Shown here: in pieces, positions 38,568 to 41,587 of the stretch | Layout: every line of letters begins with the position of its first letter | Numbering within the stretch: position 1 is the first letter of the stretch | The notes under the pieces: model-generated | Told to the model about the DNA's origin: nothing | The model's input: only the letters and a program-made list of their open reading frames with translations | Databases searched by the model: none | Program-made: the position numbers and the translations under genes | Origin: Rhodococcus triatomae BKS 15-14 | Lineage (GTDB): Bacteria > Actinomycetota > Actinomycetes > Mycobacteriales > Mycobacteriaceae | Direction of reading: 5' to 3' | NCBI GenBank assembly: GCA_000341795.1 | Contig: AODO01000041.1 | Coordinates: forward strand, 1 to 41,587 | DNA length: 41,587 bases

Positions 38568-38584
38568 TCAGGGTTGTGCCCTGA
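38568..38584. promoter_or_regulatory. Inverted repeat, candidate EsrR-like response regulator box 2
   Basis: TCAGGG-TTGTG-CCCTGA has the same arms and 5-base spacer as box 1, and its centre is 44 bases away, about four helical turns. It is 36 bases before the kinase start. Identical arms with unrelated spacers are what selection on a dimer-binding site leaves. Confidence 0.65.
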
Positions 38585-38620
38585 TGCGCGCGGCCGCGGC
38601 CGCGTGCCACCATCGACGGT

Positions 38621-39934
38621 GTGCAGCCGATCCCACGTGCCCAGACGCCGGTGACGGCCCCCGCGCCGCCGTCGATCGAGGGTCCACCTCGGCTCGAGCG
38701 GCGAGTCGGTGGCCGGGTCATCGGTGGTGTCGCGGGTGGGCTCGCCGATCACCTCGGAGTCGACGTGTTCAAGGTCCGCGTGGCGTTCGTGCTGCTCGGT
38801 GCTCTCGCAGGTGCGGGTATCACCGCGTACGGCCTGCTGTGGATCTTCACGCCACCCGGCACCGACACCGAGCGTCCCAGTCGCGCCGAACGTCAGCGCG
38901 CGCTCGGTCTCGCCGTCCTCGGCCTCGCGCTGGCCGCGGTGCTGGGGATTCTGGCGAGCGGTACGGCCGCCGAGGTGCTGGTCCCCGTCATCGTCGTCGC
39001 GGTCGGTGCGGCACTGGTGTGGCGGGAGTACGACTCCGACGGGCCCCGCTCGGTGTTCGGGCTGCCGCAGAGTCCGACGGTCCTCACGTGGGCGCGGATC
39101 CTCGGCGGCATTTCCTTGATAGTCCTCGGTCTCGGTGTGGTGGTTCTCGCCCAGGTCGATCTCGCGTCGCTGCGTTCGTCGCTCCTGGCGGTGGTGGTCA
39201 CCCTCGTCGGGATCGGCCTCCTGACGGTGCCGCTGTGGCTGCGGATGTGGCGCGATCTCGGGCGCGAACGCGCCGCCCGCATCCGGAACGAGGAACGCGA
39301 GGAGATCGCCTCGCACCTGCACGACTCGGTGCTCCAGACGTTGGCATTGATCCAGAAGCAGGCCGACTCGCCCCTGCAGGTGCAACGCCTCGCCCGCAGT
39401 CAGGAACGGGAGCTGAGGAAGTGGCTGTTCGGTGAGGGCGAGGCCGCGCACGCGAGCCTCGCGGAGGCGTTGCGCACCATCGCAGGCGAGGTCGAGGACC
39501 AGTACGGGGTGGCGGTCCAGACCGTCACCGTCGGCGACGTCCGGCTGGACCTTCCCGAGACCGAGTCGGGGATCACCACGGAGGCGGTCACCGCGGTTCT
39601 CGGTGCCACTCGCGAGGCGCTGGTCAACGCCGCGAAGCATTCCGGCGAGTCGAGCGTCGACGTCTTCGCGGAGGCGGGCACCGCCGAGCTGAACGTCTTC
39701 GTCCGGGATCGTGGTGTCGGATTCGACGTCGACGCGATCGCCGGCGACCGGCAGGGGTTGGCGAGGTCGATCCGGGCGCGGGTGGAGCGTCGCGGGGGCG
39801 AGGTCGCCGTCGACTCCACCGTGGGACGGGGCACCGAGATCCGGATCACGATGCCACTGGGTCCCGAGGAGGGCGACGAGGGTGGCCTAGAGTGGTCGGA
39901 GCAGTCGGCCCGACCCAAGGAGCAGCCCCGGTGA
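38621..39934 (+). CDS. PspC-domain sensor histidine kinase (EsrS-like)
   Basis: The 437-residue kinase has an N-terminal PspC domain (RRVGGRVIGGVAGGLADHLGVDVFKVRVAFVLLG, about 27-80), a further set of membrane helices to about 205, a HisKA_3 dimerisation helix with phospho-acceptor H234 in EEIASHLHDSVLQ, and a HATPase domain (ATREALVNAAKHSG and DRGVGFD, GRGTEIRITMP). It belongs to the LiaS/NarX-type kinases that sense envelope damage. Start is GTG at 38621. The stop overlaps the response regulator start. Confidence 0.9.
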   Translation: MQPIPRAQTPVTAPAPPSIEGPPRLERRVGGRVIGGVAGGLADHLGVDVFKVRVAFVLLGALAGAGITAYGLLWIFTPPGTDTERPSRAERQRALGLAVLGLALAAVLGILASGTAAEVLVPVIVVAVGAALVWREYDSDGPRSVFGLPQSPTVLTWARILGGISLIVLGLGVVVLAQVDLASLRSSLLAVVVTLVGIGLLTVPLWLRMWRDLGRERAARIRNEEREEIASHLHDSVLQTLALIQKQADSPLQVQRLARSQERELRKWLFGEGEAAHASLAEALRTIAGEVEDQYGVAVQTVTVGDVRLDLPETESGITTEAVTAVLGATREALVNAAKHSGESSVDVFAEAGTAELNVFVRDRGVGFDVDAIAGDRQGLARSIRARVERRGGEVAVDSTVGRGTEIRITMPLGPEEGDEGGLEWSEQSARPKEQPR

Positions 39935-40641
39935 CGTCCCCCGGTAGCAACCACGCCGTGCGAGGCCAGGGGGATCACCCCGAATCCGGTTCTCCGGACA
40001 CCACTTTCCGAGTGTTTCTCGTCGACGACCACGCCGTCTTCCGGTCGGGTGTTCGGGCCGAGCTGGCGACGGAGCCGGACATCGTGGTGGTGGGTGAGGC
40101 CGGTGGTGTCGCCGAGGCGATCGCCGGAATCGACGCCACCGCCCCGGACGTGGTTCTGCTCGACGTCCACATGCCGGACGGGGGTGGCGTCGCGGTCCTC
40201 ACGGGCATCGCGGCCGGACCGGTGTGCCTGGCGCTCAGCGTGTCCGATGCCGCGGAGGACGTCATCGCGGTGATCCGGGCCGGTGCCCGGGGGTACGTCA
40301 CCAAGACGATCTCGGGCCGCGAACTCGCGGACGGTGTCCGCCGGGTGGCCGGCGGCGACGCGGTGTTCAGCCCCCGCCTCGCCGGGTTCGTGCTGGACTC
40401 GTTCACCGGTCGATCCGCGGTTCCGGAGCCTGCACTCGACCCGGAGCTCGACTCGCTGACGCCCCGTGAACTGGAGGTGCTGCGCCTGCTCGCCCGCGGA
40501 TACACCTATCGGGAGATCGCCGAGACACTGGTGATCTCGGTGAAGACCGTCGAGACGCACGCCTCGAACGTGCTGCGGAAGACCCAGCAGTCCAATCGGA
40601 ACGCCCTCACCCGGTGGGCCCATCGCCGCCGGATCGAGTGA
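39931..40641 (+). CDS. LuxR/NarL-type response regulator (EsrR-like)
   Basis: The 236-residue protein has a receiver domain with the acidic pair D32-D33 (LVDDHAVFRSG), phospho-acceptor D78 in VVLLDVHMPDG, and a C-terminal LuxR-type helix-turn-helix (LTPRELEVLRLLARGYTYREIAETLVISVKTVETHASNVLRK). A 20-residue polar N-terminal extension precedes the receiver. The GTG at 39931 overlaps the kinase stop as GTGA and has AAGGAG at 39917-39922; an upstream start at 39892 is less likely. By context it binds the two inverted repeats between the divergent genes. Confidence 0.92.
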   Translation: MTSPGSNHAVRGQGDHPESGSPDTTFRVFLVDDHAVFRSGVRAELATEPDIVVVGEAGGVAEAIAGIDATAPDVVLLDVHMPDGGGVAVLTGIAAGPVCLALSVSDAAEDVIAVIRAGARGYVTKTISGRELADGVRRVAGGDAVFSPRLAGFVLDSFTGRSAVPEPALDPELDSLTPRELEVLRLLARGYTYREIAETLVISVKTVETHASNVLRKTQQSNRNALTRWAHRRRIE

Positions 40642-40654
40642 ACGGAACCGTTCA
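40639..40654. repeat. Perfect 16-bp palindrome at the response regulator stop
   Basis: TGAACGG-AA-CCGTTCA starts with the TGA stop of the response regulator. It resembles the palindromic arms of the guaB3 terminator (AACGG-N-CCGTT). It may be a short terminator between convergent genes or a protein site. Confidence 0.45.
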
Positions 40655-40659
40655 TGCGG

Positions 40660-40910
40660 TCAGAGCGGAGCGAACGGTGGTTCGCCGCCCGGCGTGGTGC
40701 CGGCCGTGGCGGTTCCGCCGGCTCGGGCGCGGCGCACCACCCAGGCCAGGGCGAGCGTGGCGAGGAGCAGCGCTGCGGGCACGGGCACCAGCAGGGAGAC
40801 GCAAGCGTCGCCACCAGGACGAGCATCGGGACGAGCAGGGTGCCGGGGTCGGGGCGACGGATCGGGACGACCTGTCGTCCGAGCCAGGCGGGCGCCGGGC
40901 CGGCCCTCAT
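40660..40910 (-). pseudogene. Small two-helix membrane protein gene, apparently frameshifted
   Basis: From the ATG at 40910, which overlaps the ctaD stop as ATGA, the first frame gives [20 protein letters not shown] and a hydrophobic helix TLLVPMLVLVATLA. It then turns into Cys/Pro/Arg-rich nonsense that runs past the next gene. A -1 shift near 40805-40812 restores a second helix (VSLLVPVPAALLLATLALAWVVRR) and a natural C-terminus with TGA at 40660. Both halves have GC-biased third positions in their own frame. A sequencing error, a true mutation or a programmed shift are all possible. Confidence 0.5.
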
Positions 40911-41587
40911 GACTCGACCTGTGCGTGTTCGACGGTGTGACCGCGGCCGACGTGCGCCTCGGCGTGCATCCGCTCGACCATGTGCGGGTAGTGCAACTCG
41001 AACGCGGGGCGTTCGGACCGGATCCGCGGCAGCTCGGTGAAGTTGTGCCGCGGCGGCGGGCAGGTCGTCGCCCACTCCAGCGAGTTGCCGTAACCCCACG
41101 GGTCGTCGACCGTGACGACCTCGCCGTACCGGTAGCTCTTGAAGACGTTCCAGATGAACGGCAGCGTCGAGGCACCGAGGACGAACGCGCCGATGGTGGA
41201 GATCGTGTTCAGCGTGGTGAACCCGTCCGACGGCAGGTAGTCGGCGTAGCGGCGGGGCATGCCCTCGTTGCCGAGCCAGTGCTGCACCAGGAACGTGGTG
41301 TGGAAACCGATGAACGTGGTCCAGAAGTGCCACTTCGCGAGGCGCTCGTCCATCATCCGGCCCGTCATCTTCGGGAACCAGAAGTAGATGCCGGCGTAGG
41401 TCGCGAACACGATGGTGCCGAAGAGCACGTAGTGGAAGTGCGCGACCACGAAGTACGAGTCGGTGACGTGGAAGTCGAGCGGCGGGCTGGCGAGCAGGAC
41501 GCCGGACAGGCCACCGAAGAGGAACGTCACGATGAAGCCGACGGAGAACAGCATCGGCGACTCGAACGTCAGCTGTCCCTTCCACAT
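40907..41587 (-). CDS. ctaD: Cytochrome c oxidase subunit I (3' half, cut by window edge)
   Basis: The 226 visible residues cover the last third or more of aa3 oxidase subunit I, the proton-pumping terminal oxidase of the cytochrome bcc-aa3 supercomplex. The helix X motif [11 protein letters not shown] contains the two adjacent ligands for haem a3 and haem a; [15 protein letters not shown] and [15 protein letters not shown] are also typical. The C-terminus is hydrophilic and His/Glu-rich ([17 protein letters not shown]). The gene continues past position 41587, so its true start is outside. Confidence 0.95.
   Translation of the reverse strand: MWKGQLTFESPMLFSVGFIVTFLFGGLSGVLLASPPLDFHVTDSYFVVAHFHYVLFGTIVFATYAGIYFWFPKMTGRMMDERLAKWHFWTTFIGFHTTFLVQHWLGNEGMPRRYADYLPSDGFTTLNTISTIGAFVLGASTLPFIWNVFKSYRYGEVVTVDDPWGYGNSLEWATTCPPPRHNFTELPRIRSERPAFELHYPHMVERMHAEAHVGRGHTVEHAQVES

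Noticed and set aside
36182-39640. 1152-codon open frame on the minus strand, and similar long frames antisense to guaB2, glmS, nnrD and alr
   Set aside because: High GC produces long stop-free shadow frames. These are Arg/Gly/Asp-rich without any domain and lie opposite genes with clear family matches.

Overview
The window is 41.6 kb of very GC-rich DNA with dense, mostly ATG/GTG-started, often ATGA/GTGA-overlapping genes. Gene content and order point to a mycolic-acid actinomycete (Mycobacteriales), most likely Rhodococcus or a close relative. The order rplM-rpsI-glmM, glmS-nnrD-alr-tsaE-tsaB-rimI-tsaD, groES-groEL1, whiB3, sigD-rsdA, guaB2-guaB3-choD-guaA is the same backbone I remember from Mycobacterium tuberculosis (roughly Rv3443c to Rv3396c), with lineage-specific insertions. 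No phage, IS element, CRISPR array, tRNA or rRNA was found; this is core chromosome.

Left part (1-4.5 kb): a Tat-exported class I cholesterol oxidase reads left and, from a shared intergenic region, an LVIVD beta-propeller / DUF305 exported pair reads right. 4.5-7.1 kb: ribosomal operon rplM-rpsI with a consensus promoter and a structured leader, then glmM. 7.2-8.6 kb: three overlapping small genes of type VII secretion (ESX) substrate-like character. 8.6-11.9 kb: two divergent alpha/beta hydrolases and a secreted sialidase-like protein. 12-20.9 kb: glmS, nnrD, then a tightly coupled run alr - hydrolase - tsaE, and tsaB - rimI - tsaD - K+ channel. glmM and glmS bracket the ESX-like and hydrolase genes, and together with alr feed peptidoglycan precursor synthesis; tsaE/B/D make the t6A tRNA modification.

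21-26 kb: the NO sensor nsrR with its own operator-promoter, a Tat-exported metallophosphoesterase, the CIRCE-controlled groES-groEL1 operon, and whiB3 behind a long leader in an AT-richer 580-bp gap. 26.4-29.4 kb: a TPR-like protein, sigma factor SigD with its membrane anti-sigma RsdA, and a DUF5319 protein. 29.5-36.2 kb: the guanine nucleotide block guaB2, guaB3, (choD-type oxidoreductase), guaA. 36.3-40.6 kb: a sigma-region-4-like protein and a divergent cell-envelope stress module resembling EsrI-EsrS-EsrR of Corynebacterium, with two identical-arm inverted repeats between the divergent genes. The right edge holds the 3' half of ctaD and a coupled small membrane gene that appears frameshifted.

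The most informative non-coding signals are: the paired TCAGGG-N5-CCCTGA boxes of the Esr-like module; the palindrome between -35 and -10 of nsrR; a 28-bp near-perfect palindrome that spans the tsaE stop and the tsaB -10; six genes with a TANNNT box 6-8 bases before the start codon (leaderless transcripts predicted); a stop-start-coupled upstream ORF and a 10-bp direct repeat before guaB2; and a terminator-like hairpin between groES and groEL1. All functional calls are made by reading motifs and from memory of families; no database search was run.
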